This document shows, piece by piece, positions 43,818 to 55,720 of a stretch of DNA of 64,000 nucleotides. A program made the translations under genes and the position numbers. The stretch covers positions 18,083,501 to 18,147,500 of the forward strand of contig CM065296.1 in the NCBI GenBank assembly GCA_032871835.1, in the 5' to 3' direction. The DNA is from Dipteronia dyeriana. Its lineage: Eukaryota > Streptophyta > Magnoliopsida > Sapindales > Sapindaceae. The notes beneath the pieces are model-generated. The model did no database searches. It saw nothing but the letters and a program-made list of their open reading frames with translations, and was not told where the DNA came from. Each line of letters starts with the position of its first letter. Within the stretch, counting starts at the first letter, position 1.

Positions 43818-43831
43818 ATCTCCCACTTGCT
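43818..43831 (-). other. B polypurine tract
   Basis: On the minus strand GAGCAAGTGGGAGAT precedes TTTTAGG; it is the same tract as in A. Confidence 0.75.
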
Positions 43832-44484
43832 CTATAGCAAATGTGTCATATTTCTCATCCCCATGTTCTCTAGATGCCTATCAAAACTATTTTGTGGAAG
43901 AGCCTTTATAATGGGATCCGCTAGATTATCTGCTGACGCGATCTTGGTAATCGTCATGTCACCCCTATGCACAATTTCCCTTAGAAGGTGATACTTTATT
44001 TTAATGTGTTTTCCTCTCTTATAACTTCTTGGTTCTCTCGAATTAGCCACTGCTCCTTTATTGTCACAATAGATAGTGATCTGCTTATTCGCATCAAGAA
44101 CCACTTCCTAGTCAATCACGAATTGGCGGAGCCAGACAGCCTCTTTAGCAGCCTCGCATACGACAACATACTCGGCTTCCATGGTGGAATCAGCAATACA
44201 AGATTGCTTGATACTCCTCCAAATGACTGCCTCTCCTCCAATATTAAACATAGATCATGATGTTGATCTCCTGGAGTCAGAATCTGACTGAAATCAGAAT
44301 CTGTATACCCAAAGTGAATTAAATCCCCTCCAAAGTATACAAGCATATAATTTTTTGTTCTCCTAAAATACTTGAAAATATGCTTGACAGTCGTCCAGTG
44401 ATCAGGACCAGGTTTCGATTGAAACCTGCTAACTATGCCTACAGCAAAACAAATATCTGGTTTAGTACAGAGCATTGCATACAT
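43832..44484 (-). pseudogene. B RNase H
   Basis: Minus strand. 44,484-44,116 gives the end of RT (MLCTKPDICFAVGIVSRFQ, GPDHWTTVKHIFKYF) and the first RNase H motif (FGYTDSDF). 44,104-43,832 gives ITIYCDNKGAVANSREPRSY, KHIKIKYHLLREIVHRGD and DPIIKALPQNSFDRHLEN. A frameshift separates the two parts, and another falls in the GGGA...WRSIKQSC block. The frame reads to a stop at the LTR edge. Confidence 0.85.
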
Positions 44485-45230
44485 GAGACTTCCAACAGCC
44501 GATGCGTCAAGAGCCCTTACTCATGAATTGCTCTTCATTCTCATTCTTATGAACTTGTTCCTTAGAAAGTTTGATTCCATGTTTGAAAGGTAACATACCT
44601 TTCTTTAGAATCTTGCAAGGAAAACCTAGAAAAGATTTTATCTATGTATGAAGCTTGGGATAATGCAATCGTTATATTCTTTCTATCTTTTCTGACTTGG
44701 ATACCAAGAATATAACTTGCTTCTCCTAAGCCCTTCATATCAAATTGTTTTGCTAACCATTATTTTATTGATGTCAATACACCTATATCATTTCCGATGA
44801 ATAGTATATCATCAACGTAAAGGACTAGGAAAACCAACTTGTTGCCTTTAATCCTTTTATATACACAAGGTTCATCAAGGTTTTGAATCAATCCAAAGCC
44901 TTTTACGGCTTGATCGAACCTTATGTTCCAGGATCTGGATGCTTGCTTTAATCCATGTATGGATCCTTGCAACTTGCATACCCTTTCCTCTTAGCCCTTT
45001 TCAATGAATCCTTCTGGTTGCATCATATAGATGCTTTCGTCAAGACTTCCATTAAGGAAAGCTATCTTGACGTCCATTTTTCAAATCTCTAGGTCTAGAG
45101 ATGCCGCAATGGATAAGAGTATCCTAATGGATTTAAGAATGGCCACAGAAGTGAAGGTTTCTTCATAATCGATACCTTCCTTCTATGTATAACCTTTAGC
45201 TACCAATCTAGCTTTAAAGGTTTTCACCTT
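44485..45230 (-). pseudogene. B reverse transcriptase
   Basis: Minus strand. SIHGLKQASRSWNIRFDQAV, then NLDEPCVYKRIKGNKLVFLV and YVDD at 44,819-44,808, followed by ILFIGNDIGV. The upstream fingers (YxEEGIDYEETFTSVAI, LPLSxxLDLxI) are readable at about 45,190-45,060 across stops. Copia RVT_2 type. Confidence 0.8.
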
Positions 45231-46130
45231 TCCATCCATTCCTCTTTTCCTCTTGTATACCCACTTGCACCCGATGAGTTTTTATCCCTTTAGGCAAGTC
45301 TACAAGAGATAAGACTTTGTTTTTGAACATAGATTCAATTTCGGATTGCATTTCCTTTTGCCATGGGCAACAATAAATATCTTCCATTGCTTCCTTGTAC
45401 GTATAGGGATCATTGTCGTATGGGAGATTCTCTACAGATTCTTCTAAATCAATGTATCTCTCGTGTTGTCTAACAATCCTTCCACTATGATGAGGTATAG
45501 TAGATTGTTGATCTTGTATTGGTACGGAACTTACAATTGGGCTAGGTTGTGAAACCTCTTGTGGAATTAAATCTCTTAAAAATTCATTCAGAATAATTCT
45601 ACTTTTAGGCACAAAATTATTCATATATTCCTTTTCCAAAAATTTAGCATTTGTCGAAATAAATACTTTAAGATATGAAGGACTATAAAAATAATATCCT
45701 TTTGTTTATTTTGGATACCCTACAAATATGCATGTTTCTGAACGGGACTCCACCTTTTCTGTCTTTACTTTTAACACGTGCGCTGGACATCCAAATATTC
45801 TTAAGTGTTGTAAACTAGGCTTTCGCCTGGTCCACAACTCATGCAGTGTTTTAGGAATCGACTTATATGGTACATCATTTAGATTGTACATTGCAGTTTG
45901 TAAAGCATATCAGTGAAAAGAATTAAGGAGCGTTGAATAACTCAACATAGACCTAACCATGTCCAAAAGAGTTCTATTTCTCCTTTCTGCCACCCATTTT
46001 GTTGAGGTGTGCCTGGTGCAGAAAACTGAGAAATTATTCCATTATCAATAAGATATTGCTAAAACTCACCAGATAGATATTCTCCACCACGATCAGACCT
46101 CAAGATTTTTATGGGTTTCTCAAGCTGATT
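45214..46130 (-). pseudogene. B integrase C-part and linker
   Basis: Minus strand. 45,891-45,706 encodes VPYKSIPKTLHELWTRRKPS and HLRIFGCPAHVLKVKTEKVE. 45,639-45,214 is the polar linker and the start of RT (MQSEIESMFKNKV, LVDLPKGIKTHRVQV). Between 46,120 and 45,900, SDRGGEYLSG, IISQFSAPGTPQQNG, the core Asp-Glu part missing in A, is kept but frameshifted. Confidence 0.75.
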
Positions 46131-46850
46131 TTAAACTTCAGCTTTAACTATTTTGAACATGTCAAAAGCATCCGACTTATGTCTCATGAGATACACATAG
46201 CCAAATCTTGAGTGATCATCTGTGAAAGTGATGAAGTACTCATATCCACCTTTAGCTTGAATGCTCGTAGGTCCACACACATCAGTGTGTATCAAACCTA
46301 AACATTCAATGGCTCTTGTGCCTTTGGTCGTAAACGACCTTTTGGTCATTTTACCTTCCAAACAAGATTCACAAGTTGGTAGATCATCAACCTTTAAGTC
46401 ATTTAGAGGTCCGTCACATACCAATCTTTTAATATTGTTAAGGCTGACATGACCTAGGAGCAAATGCCATAGGTAGGTTTCATCTTTTGATAATTTTACT
46501 CTTTTATGATTAGGTTCCGTTGATTCCATGTCTAACAAGTGAGAGATATTTCCATGAAAATAGAATAAACCGTTTTCCAATATACCTTTGCAAATAATTT
46601 TGTCATTCTTACTAATAATAAAAGCTTTATTAAAAGTAATCGAATAACCAAATTTATTTAAACAAGAAACTGAAATTAAATTCCTCTTGAATTGTGGTAA
46701 CAAATAAACATTTATTAAAACTAAATGCCTATAAGAATCTAAATTGATTCTAATATCTCCCACTACACCAGTAGACACCAACGCTCCATTGCCTAAATGC
46801 AAGTTGAATTCATTCTTATTCAGTCTATTTCCTTTGACCCATTTCACCAC
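46131..46850 (-). pseudogene. B gag-pre-integrase and integrase N-part
   Basis: Minus strand, open for 239 codons: NRLNKNEFNLHLGNGALVST, FKRNLISVSCLNKFGYSITF, YLWHLLLGHVSLNNIKRLV, CESCLEGKMTKRSFTTKGTR, LIHTDVCGPTSIQAKGGYEY, TFTDDHSRFGYVYLMRHKSD. It is 1:1 comparable with A. As in A, the zinc knuckle (CFLCGEMG) is joined directly to RLNKNEF and the protease active site is absent. Confidence 0.85.
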
Positions 46851-47310
46851 AAAGGAAACACTTCCCTTTGATCTTGGTTACTTTCTTGGTCTTCTTCTAT
46901 GAAGGCCCAAGTTGCTTTTTCCTTTGCTGTTTATTGACATTCTAACGAGTCTTAACAATAACAACTTTACCAACCATATGAAACCCTGTCTAGAGACATC
47001 ATCAAATCGGCAACAGTTTCCATTCCTTCTTGTTGCTGTTGCAACACGTTAGAGATGATGGCCATAATGTAACGTACATTTAGCCATCTCATCTAAAGAC
47101 TTCCACTATTGATACTCATCTCTTTGCTCCTAAGTAGATTCATTAGTTTGGTGGTTAAGGAATATATAGAATGAGCTTATACTTTTCAACTTGCAACAAC
47201 AACCCGTAATTCCTTTTCCATATGACATAATTATCATCAGTTAAAGTATTATCTTTTAGGATATTGACTAGGGATGGGGTCATGTTTTCTTTTTAATAAC
47301 AAAAATTATA
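46851..47310 (-). pseudogene. gag: B gag, with internal deletion
   Basis: Minus strand. The gag start is at about 47,285 (ATGACCCCATCCCTAGTC...), matching A at 35,601. ILTDDNYVIWKRNYGLLLQVE is readable, so the Trp lost in A is present here. Between about 47,050 and 46,920 the central gag seen in A (35,990-36,280) is missing, leaving the Lys-rich tail and the half zinc knuckle. Confidence 0.65.
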
Positions 47311-48590
47311 TAAGTGAACAATCATGATATAGCACTTTTGAATATTTATCTTGAATTAAATAAAATAATTCAATCGTAAAAATTCAACGGTGATACAACA
47401 CCCATAAATGTCATGCCTCATTTGGGAGTTCGTAACATTTACTAGTTGGAATAGGTCCCACCTAATTGTTAACATAACAACCAACGTTTTCAATTTTAGC
47501 CTTGTAATTTTTATTAACAAGAACTCTTGGGAGGATATTAATAAAATTACATTGAGTGTAATACCAAGTTATCAACCTTCAATATAATCCCTCACGAATA
47601 TCCCTCATTTGGGAGTAGATATCGTTTGGGCTAATTGTCTAGTCTATCCTTGCAAGGAAGTATCTTGGCTAATTTCATTCATGAATACCCCATGGGGGGT
47701 TATTCACGAAACATAAAGCTCAACTAAACTTGGAGGCCGTATGTGTTCCAAAACACCTTCTCCCACTCAATTGTTTAAGGCGTGTGATCAAATTCCAAAG
47801 AATGATTTACAAAGTTATCTAGATGCCAATTTAGATATTTAAACCATTCAATGCATGTTCATACCAAAAGAGATGTATGAGTGGCACTCCTATTTTATAT
47901 GACATGACATGATATCAAACAATGACTAACATTGCAATATTTACAAAAATATAAATAGCTACAATTTTGGTCCATCCTAGAAAAACAAATAAATTACATA
48001 TGTCTTGGAATATAAAAACTCCTTTCTTGGCGAAAAAGTCTTCACGCGACCTTCGTCGTCCGGACTCTCTCGGCTACCTCTCATGGGCGTGCGCATACCA
48101 GAAACCCATAAAGGGCTGCCATGCGCTGCCCATGGCTTCCATAGGGCTGCCGTGCGTAGCCCATGCCACAACAAAACATGGCTGCGTGCTCTTCGCACAC
48201 ACGTTCATCATTACAGCTCGCACGGTCTCAAACTTGTTCCGGTTGCTCCTAATTCTTCAAACCTTTGAGTCTTTGATACTTGAATGTATTACAGAAGAAT
48301 TTAAATATTAAAATACTGCATTTTTTTTATAACAACAACAACAATAGAAAAAACTTAGCAACTACCCAGAAGGAAATTATGGTGATGATAGACCACCCTT
48401 CCTGTTACAATCCCAAAACAAAATACATTGAAATTCTAGGACCAAAAGTGAGCAATAACAAACCACATATAAAACATATATATATATATACGAATACCTA
48501 GAGTGACATATCTTTCTAAAACATGCATATATACAATAAAAAGAAAAGGATTCATGAACACATACATCAATTAATCAAGGGTACAATCAG
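47311..48590 (-). other. B leader region
   Basis: Homologous to 34,220-35,600 in A. It includes the CATG-rich palindromic block at about 48,060-48,240 and a plus-strand (element-antisense) frame 47,967-48,311. Non-coding in the element's sense direction. Confidence 0.65.
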
Positions 48591-48602
48591 GCTCTGATAC
48601 CA
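48591..48602 (-). other. B primer binding site
   Basis: GCTCTGATACCA on the plus strand is TGGTATCAGAGC on the minus strand, the exact plant Copia consensus, two bases from the LTR. Confidence 0.95.
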
Positions 48603-48604
48603 AT

Positions 48605-50399
48605 TGTAGGGAAAAAAACAGTTCAAAAAACAACGGAAGCATGATAAAAACAAAAATTAGGGTTTCCGTATATTTTTTTTTTCTTTTATGCAACGAGAAC
48701 GTTAACCCTAGATTAATTGATGTATATAAAAAGTGCTGTACATTTTTCTCGTGATGATTGAACAAGCGCCGAATTGATTCCGTAAGATCTTCCAATCCAA
48801 TCACGAACATGAATCACCTAGGAGTGTGGGCTCCCTTTCTTTAAATTGTATACCTGAGGATGAAGACAAACAAAATCTTTTCTTTGTTAGTTACAAATAT
48901 CCTCCAGGAGAAAAATCCAAGAGCGTTCGGTAACTTGTGAATTATCAATCTACTCGATTGAAACTCGTGAGAACCCGATTTGATTTTGTACACAAAACCC
49001 TTTTGATGTAAGGGATACTAGTGTACTATCAAAAACAAAAACGTTCTGTTTTTCTCTTTTCTCCTTGGCTGAATTCTACACCCTTTATCTATGAGTTGAT
49101 CGAATTTTTTCTAGAGCAAAAACTAAACATTTCTGCCTCAAAATTCTCTCTTGCCATGCCAAATTCTCTCTTGAAAATTACCTAGCATGGCTGAAATTTT
49201 CATCATAGAATGCTTAGGGCTGGCCGAAAATCACACACACACACATACACACACACACACACATATATATATATAGGATCATATATCATTTCCTAAGAAG
49301 GATTTACTTGGTTGGCAAGAATCGTTTCCTTAGGTGGATTTATTTGGTAGTTAAGAATCCTTGTCTAAAAGGAATTCTATCCTATTATATATATATATAT
49401 AAATGGGCTGGCCGAAATTTCATTGGATATATATTAGGATCACAAATCCTTTCCTAAGAAGGATTTACTTTGTAGTTAAGAATCCTTTCCTTAGGTAGAT
49501 TTACTTGGTGGTTAAGAATCCTTTTCTAAATGAATTCTATCATACACCAAGACTCATAATCCAACTCAATAGTGTATTTGTAACCATATTAAAGACTTTC
49601 TAATCTGATTAGATAAATAATTCCTTTTATGACCACATTTGACCATATTTTGAACTTGGATATTTTGACTTGTCCAGAAGCCATGTTTCAATAGTCACTA
49701 TTGAAAACTTAACGTTAAGATTTAATATCCAAAACCTCAAAACATCCATATGATGGTATTCTACTCTTATTCAATAAATGGAGCCACGATGTCCATATCT
49801 ATAAATGAAGTCCTCTATCGATTAACATATGAATACCACCAAACTATCGAGGATAAACTATGCTATATAATCATACTCATTGATAACTCAAATGATTACA
49901 CTTGTAACCATAAGTCTATCATTTATCTCAGGATTGAGATATACTCTCTGATTGTCTTCAAAAGAAAACTTTTATCCATTGATGGTTCTAGATAAAGTAT
50001 TTCATTTTGATCATATTCAATGCACCCAGTGCACTAGATTCTTTTGCCCAAAGACACCACACTTTGATGATTTTAGTCTCATCATAACACATTTGATCCC
50101 ACTCAAATGCTAGTAAAAGAATCTACAACTTTGACAAGATAAAGCGCACAACCTTTTATCTTAAGTTGTGAATGTTATTCAAGACTAACTTAAGAATTGT
50201 GTCTACCTCATAGATATCTAGATGTATGAACAATTCTTATTTTCTCATAGTCTTTTGACCTTATGATTATTTACTTTTGACAATTATAATACTTAAACTA
50301 TAAATGCTATAAGATTTGTTAAAATAGAAATCACTTTATTAATATGAAAAGATTGTCAAATATATTATTACACTCTTGCTATCGAGCATAATCCCAACA
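48605..50399 (-). repeat. B 5' LTR (with ~650-bp internal deletion)
   Basis: TGTAGGGAAAAAAACAG to ATAATCCCAACA. Compared with the B 3' LTR, about 650 bp corresponding to roughly 42,410-43,065 is missing at about 49,630, where TTCCTTTTAT joins GACCACATTTGACC. Microsatellite CA/TA at about 49,232-49,275. Confidence 0.95.
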
Positions 50400-50404
50400 A
50401 AGAC
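50400..50404. repeat. right target duplication of B (AAGAC)
   Basis: Identical to 30,914-30,918. Confidence 0.95.
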
Positions 50405-51190
50405 ATGCCAGGAATTGATGCCAAAGTAATCTCCCAATACTTGGCAGTCGACCCCGATCGGAAACTAAACACCTTGAAGAGATTACGGTTTAACCCTAAG
50501 AGGAGTCAAGCAATCAGAGAAGAAGTCAAAAAGCTGTAGGAAGCAGGGTCAATCGAGGAAGTACAGTACCTCGAGTGGGTTGCCAATGTCATACTTGTAA
50601 AGAAGAAGAATGGACAATGTAGGATGTGCGTGGATTTGACAGACCTAAACAAGGCATTCCCAAAAGATAGCTTATTCTTTTCTTGAATAGATCAGTTGGT
50701 TGATGCAATCGCATGGCACGAATTGCTCATTTTGAAGAACACCTACTCGAATTATAACCAAATCAGAATGTTTAGGCTAGATGAAGAAATGACTGCATTC
50801 ACAACCAACCAGGGGCTCTACTGCTATAGAGTAATGCCTTTCGACCTTAAGAATGCCAAGGCCACTTACCAAAGGATGGTAAATAAGATGTTCGCCCGAC
50901 ATAACTACAATAATATGAAAGTATATATAGAGGACATGATAAAAAAAAGTGTTATTGCTACAAGGCATACGGGAGATCTAGAGGAGACATTTAGGATACT
51001 GAGAATATGGAATAAAGCACAACCCGAAGAAATGTGTTTTTGAGGTACCATCGGGAAAATTCCTTGGTTTCCAAGTTCACCAGAGAGGGATCGAGGTAAA
51101 CCTTGAGAAGATAAAGGAATTGGAAAAAATAAGATCCCCGATTACCCTAAATGACATTCAAAGGTTGACAGATTGCTTAGCCTCTTTAAA
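50405..51190 (+). pseudogene. C reverse transcriptase, 3' half, YIDD changed to YIED
   Basis: Continues the split RT: AKVISQYLAVDPDRKL, LRFNPKRSQAIREEVKKL, VANVILVKKKNGQCRMCVDL, TDLNKAFPKD. 50,696-51,043 gives LYCYRVMPFDLKNAKATYQR and VYIEDMIKKS. The motif at 50,924-50,935 is YIED: the first catalytic Asp is Glu (GAG), so activity should be lost. The thumb (FLGFQVHQRGIEVN-like) follows at about 51,050-51,110. Stops at about 50,537 and 50,685. Confidence 0.8.
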
Positions 51191-52330
51191 CCGATTCATC
51201 AGCAAATAAACACACAAGTGTTTACCTTTCTGCAGGATCATAAGAAAAGGCAAAGGAGTGGAATGGAAAGAAGAGTGCGAACAAGCCTTCTAAAAGATTA
51301 AGAAGTATCTGGGCAAAGCCCTAATACCTATCAGTCATATAAGAGTGCTATACTTATACCTATCAGTCACAATAGTGGCTACGGAGTCCGCACTAGTCAG
51401 GTTAGACGAAAGAGTAGAGAATCAGTGTATTATGATAGTAAGGTCTTGCTACCAGTAGAAACAAAGTACTCAATAGCCTAGCAAATGACGTTAGGACTAG
51501 TAATGGCAGTAAAAAAATTGAGACCTTACTTCTAGGCGCACAAGATCGAGCTCGACACAGATTGTCCGCTCAAGCAAATCTTGACCAAACCAGAAGTGTC
51601 ATGAAGGCTGATAAAATGGGTGATTGAGTTGAGAGAGTTCGATATCACTTACTTGACAAGAGCCGCAATAAAGGGTCAGGTAGCAACGAACTTAAACGCC
51701 GAGTTTGCTGAACCAAATGGTAAGGTGATTAGAATGTTTGGAGATAAAGAATGAAAGGTCTTTCATTGGCAGTTACACGTCGATGGATCGTCAAACACAT
51801 ATGGCAGCGGGGTAGACATAATAGTATCCACACTAGAAGGTGATCTGGTAGAATGTGCCTTGCGGTTTAACTTCAAATCTACCAACAACATGGACGAATA
51901 TGAGGTATTGTTGGTAGGACTCGGGGTTTGCATAACACAGGAAACAGATAAGATAGAAATATTTAGTGATTCGTAGGTCATGGTCAAATATTTTAGATGA
52001 GTATCAGGCAAATGACAACAATATGGTGGCCTATCTAGAGATACCTAAGACCTTACTGGGGAGGTTTAAGACCTACAGAATCACTCAAATTCTGAGAGAG
52101 TGAAATGAGAAAGTCGATGCCCTATCAAGGTTGGCATCAACAACCACAGGTATCTGGTCTAAGACAATCCTAATGGCTAATCTCAAGAAACCTAGCATCA
52201 AAAAAAAAGGAAGTGTTAGTGGTTGAAGTAGTCAAAGAAGGATAGATCACCTGGATGACCCCGATAAGAAAATACCTGGAGGATACTGCACTCCCTGAGG
52301 ATACAACTAAAGCAAAGGGCATTAGATACA
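51191..52330 (+). pseudogene. C RNase H pair, decayed
   Basis: The RT-linked RNase H is readable at about 51,290-51,700 (VYYDSKVLLPVETKYS-like, LRPYF, LTKPEVS, LIKWVIELREFDITY). The second RNase H is at about 51,770-52,140 (LHVDGSSNTYGSGVDIIVS, TNNMDEYEVLLVGL, IEIFSDS then a stop). Both lie in broken frames; the catalytic DGS and FSDS positions are visible. Confidence 0.7.
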
Positions 52331-52379
52331 AAGTTGCCCGGTATTCGATAATTGGAAAATAAATTTATAGAATGAGATC

Positions 52380-53432
52380 CTAGCAAGTATACATAAAAAG
52401 GTGTTTGGAAACAAAACTAAAGGAAAAAGTTTGGCCTATAAAACCCTTGGACAAGTTTTTTATTGGCCAATACTATTCAAGGACACACAATTAGTGGTGG
52501 AGAAGTGTGACACTTGCCAAAGAGTAGCAACTGATATCAAGAAGCCACCCAAAAGCCTGAAGAACTTGACATTGCCTTGGCTATTTGCAACATGGAGACT
52601 AGACTTGATCGACCCAATGGCAGCAGCGGCCCATGGGGGGCACAAAGCATGCCATATTGGTAGTGGATTATTTCACGAAATTGGTAGATGCAGAAGCACT
52701 TGTGCATATAACTAAGGGTAACACAACCAGTTTTATAAAGAGGAATATCATCTACCGGTTTGGGATCCTGGATACAATGACCACTGTTAAAGAGACCCAG
52801 TTCGATAGTGATAATTTCAGAAAGATGGGCCAGAACTACCATACCAAAAACAACTATGCTACACAAACCCATTCTTAGAAAAATGGGCAAATTGAAGCTG
52901 TGAACAAGATCATCAAGCATACCATAAAGGCCAAGTTAGATGCTAAAAATGGGAAATAAGCAGACAAGCTACATGAGGTACTCCGGGCTTACCTAACAAC
53001 CGAAAAAACCTCAACATGAGAAACTCTCTATTCACAGGCATTTGGGACCTAGAGAGTAATTCCAATCGAGGTAATACTTCTCCCCAAGAGTACCATCCTG
53101 ATGCAAACGTGGATATGCTAGAACAAAACGTGGACGACCTAGAAGAAAAAAAGGACTTAGTGAGAGTAAGAAACGCATCCTACCAATAGAGGGCAACCAA
53201 ATATTTCAACTCGCATGTCTGGGTAATGAGGTTTCAACATGGGGATTTGGTTCTCAGAAGGGTGTCCCTGAATACCAAGGAAAAGGCAGCTGGATCATTG
53301 ACATATAAATGGGAAATACTTTATCAAGTGGTCGAGTTTACTGACCATAGGGCATGTCATCTTACACGACCAAATGAGGGAGAGTTACCCCGACCGTACA
53401 ATTCCCAGTATCTAAAGATCTTCCATCCATAG
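52380..53432 (+). pseudogene. C integrase
   Basis: 52,401-52,715 gives a degraded HHCC domain (NKTKGKSLAYKTLGQVFYWP ... CDTCQRVATDI). 52,633-52,878 gives ILVVDYFTKLVDAEALVHI (first Asp) and TVKETQFDSDN, where the second catalytic Asp (SDNGTQFD in relatives) is replaced by Lys-Glu. KNGQIEAVNKIIK holds the Glu. The C-terminal segment is 53,226-53,432 (DLVLRRVSLNTKEKAAGSLT, RPNEGELPRPYNSQYLKIF), ending at a stop. Confidence 0.8.
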
Positions 53433-54440
53433 GGGATCCTTTTTTTATTTTTCCTTATTATTTGTTTCTCTTAACTATTATACATTACAGTTAGCACAAA
53501 TTTTGTTTGTTTCTAATCAGTTGTCGCTTTTTTTTAGCATTTTAAAGTTATCAATAAAAGTCCCCTCAAGGGAAGAATTCCTAAAGATCAAGAAAAAGTG
53601 TTCTAACTTTGTTTTCATTTACAAAGGCAATCTCGTAGCACCTGAGATTGCTAATGCCAAATGGGTGCTCGGGGGGTCTAGTGAGGGGGTCAAAAGCATA
53701 AGTCGCAAAGGCAATTCACACTCACCGAAACTAACTGGGTTTATAGAAGCACTGTTAGAGCACCTTCAGGTCATAGGTGCCCCGATTGGTTGCGCCAAAA
53801 GCTGAACAAAGAAAGGAAATACTCATACTTGAATAACTGCCAATAGAATATTGAGCAGCAACAAGTTAAGTCAATGAGGTATGGACTACCCCTGTTGTAG
53901 CGAATCTTGAGCAACCGACTATTAAGAGACATCTCAGTGACTTAGTTGATAGATAAAAGACAAGCGACTGTAAATTAGATGCCACACAAGTGGTCCATAA
54001 AAAGAACACTACTTGACAACAAGCAACCAGTGATGGTTAACCGATAAAAAAGTTAACAAGATAACGAATCGGGTAAAAAAATGATGGTCAACGAGATAAT
54101 TGACCAAGTCATAGAAGATTAGTTGGTGACAATGCTGAGTCTTTTAAATGTTTTAATGGCAATCTGCAAGGCTGAGAAGAATGGTTAATCATGATATTGC
54201 ATGGTGCTATTATGTACATAGTTTATGTTAATGAATGACCCGGGCCATATACTAATCGCTCGGTTAAGTATGGTTAGATAAGTCACCTAACTTAATACAA
54301 TGATGAAAAAAAAACACAAGCAAATAAAAATTTGCATTATTAAAAATAAAAGAATCCTTAATACAGTGTTACAGAAATTTGCAAGATGTGTAATAAAAAA
54401 AATGAAAATGATAAAAATAAAATACATATACAAAAAAACA
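53433..54440 (+). other. C 3' untranslated region
   Basis: AT-rich, non-coding. It has weakly repeated GGTTAACCGATAAAAAAGTTAAC-like words near 54,030-54,110, comparable in position but not in regularity to the G1 array. A frame at 53,503-53,805 has no recognisable motif; I leave it uncalled. Confidence 0.45.
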
Positions 54441-55720
54441 ACGGTGCAACAAATTCAAGCTCCAGGTGTGCTCAAGGGACCGCCAAGCCTAGAACTGCCA
54501 TGAGGGTTGCCTTCATCTCCATAACCCTTGGTCAGGTCCCTAAAATCTGGCTAGCAAATGTCATCTAGAACATCGATCATGAAGGAAGAGTAGTCAGCGT
54601 CAAGTCGGGGATAAATGTCAGCTCTTTTCGTCGAAACGCCACTCTTCACATCTTCGTGGTAAGTCACCAATGAGGATTTGTAGTGGAGTTAAAGATGCAT
54701 GATGTAAGGTTCCTTTCCGATCGATCTGCAATAAGCCTTCCATCATGCTCTCTAGTTCCTTATGGCTTCTAGGGACTCAACTTTATGCTTTTGGATTGCC
54801 CGGTCCCACTTTCGGTGAGCATCCCCTGAAGATCGCTCCTTGGCATCGAAGAACATCCGAGTGGCAATAAGCCCTCACTCCAACTCCCGTAACATAAGAG
54901 CCTCAAAAGCAGAAGACCTCTTGTATCAATCAATGTTTTGGACCTCAAGAGCGAATCTAGCCTCCCATGAGAGCACTTCCGTGCTGACCTGCTGATGTCT
55001 TAAGTCATCCGCCAGCCTCTAATAGCAAAGCCTAGACTCATTAGACTCTTGTTATGACTTGAACATAGAATGCTGAGCTGAAGCGAGAGTGTCTTTTGTA
55101 GTTTTGGCATTCTCTTTGAACTTGGTGGCCTCTTTCTCAGCTATAATAGCCATTGACTCGAGCTCAATGCACCACAGTTCTGACTTTGCCACCCTCATCT
55201 CTAATTCACCATTCTTCATGGTAAGCTCATTAAAATTCTCGTAAGCTGCGGAAGCCTTACTCTGAACACTAGTCAGCAACCTCCTCAAAATGACCTTCAA
55301 TTCGCTAGCAAAAGTAGATTTAAGAGCCTTATACTTGCCAGTGAGCTCCTATTTCAATCTAGAGATTTCCATAGCCTGCATGTCAAGAGTAATCAGGGCC
55401 CGAGTCAACTCTTCCACAGCCTGCCAAAAGAGAAAGGGTAAGAGCGTAGATAAGCTTGGGTAAGAGATGAAAGATGCAAAAAACTTACATATACACCATT
55501 ATTGAAGATCATACGAATCTGCTCAGAACTGTTAACGATTCTAGCCTACTTCCAATATTATTCCCCAATGTATCCCTCGTTGGTGGACATGGAACGCAAC
55601 ATGACAAGGGGGTCAGCCGATGGACTGCTTGAGTTTGAATGGGGAAGAGGCCCATGGCGCTATGTTCGATGAAGTAAAAGGGATTGTCGTTTCATGCCCA
55701 TAAAGAGGAGGTACGGTCTG
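54440..55720 (-). pseudogene. C antisense gene, coiled-coil end with a GT-AG intron
   Basis: Minus strand, between integrase and the element's end, like the antisense gene of G1. A leading exon ends QIRMIFNNGVY at about 55,489. A 68-bp intron at 55,421-55,488 follows (GTAAGTTTTTTGC ... CTCTTTTGGCAG). The next exon starts AVEELTRALITLDMQAMEI and continues into the coiled coil of 55,300-55,052 (AYENFNELTMKNGELEMRVA, EKEATKFKENAKTTKDTLAS). Further helical sequence continues to about 54,570 in the same frame with stops. The PF04195-like N-terminal part is missing, cut off by D. Function unknown. Confidence 0.65.
55421..55488 (-). other. candidate spliceosomal intron in C antisense gene
   Basis: 68 bp, GTAAGTTTTTTGC at the 5' side and a pyrimidine tract plus GGCAG at the 3' side. 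Removal joins two coiled-coil-containing exons in one frame. Matches plant intron consensus; splicing itself is not shown. Confidence 0.6.

Larger units (their letters stand above)
30919..50399 (-). mobile_element. B: Copia element inserted in C, interrupted by A
   Basis: A minus-strand Copia element of about 9.0 kb without its passenger. Its 5' LTR is at the right (48,605-50,399), its primer site at 48,591-48,602 (minus), and its coding region runs right to left from about 47,300 to 43,832. Its 3' LTR is at the left, split into 30,919-31,049 and 41,498-43,817 by element A. The target duplication AAGAC is perfect. It belongs to the same family as A. Confidence 0.95.

Noticed and set aside
53503..53805. 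100-codon plus-strand frame after C integrase
   Set aside because: No recognisable domain; position in a 3' UTR and biased composition suggest chance.
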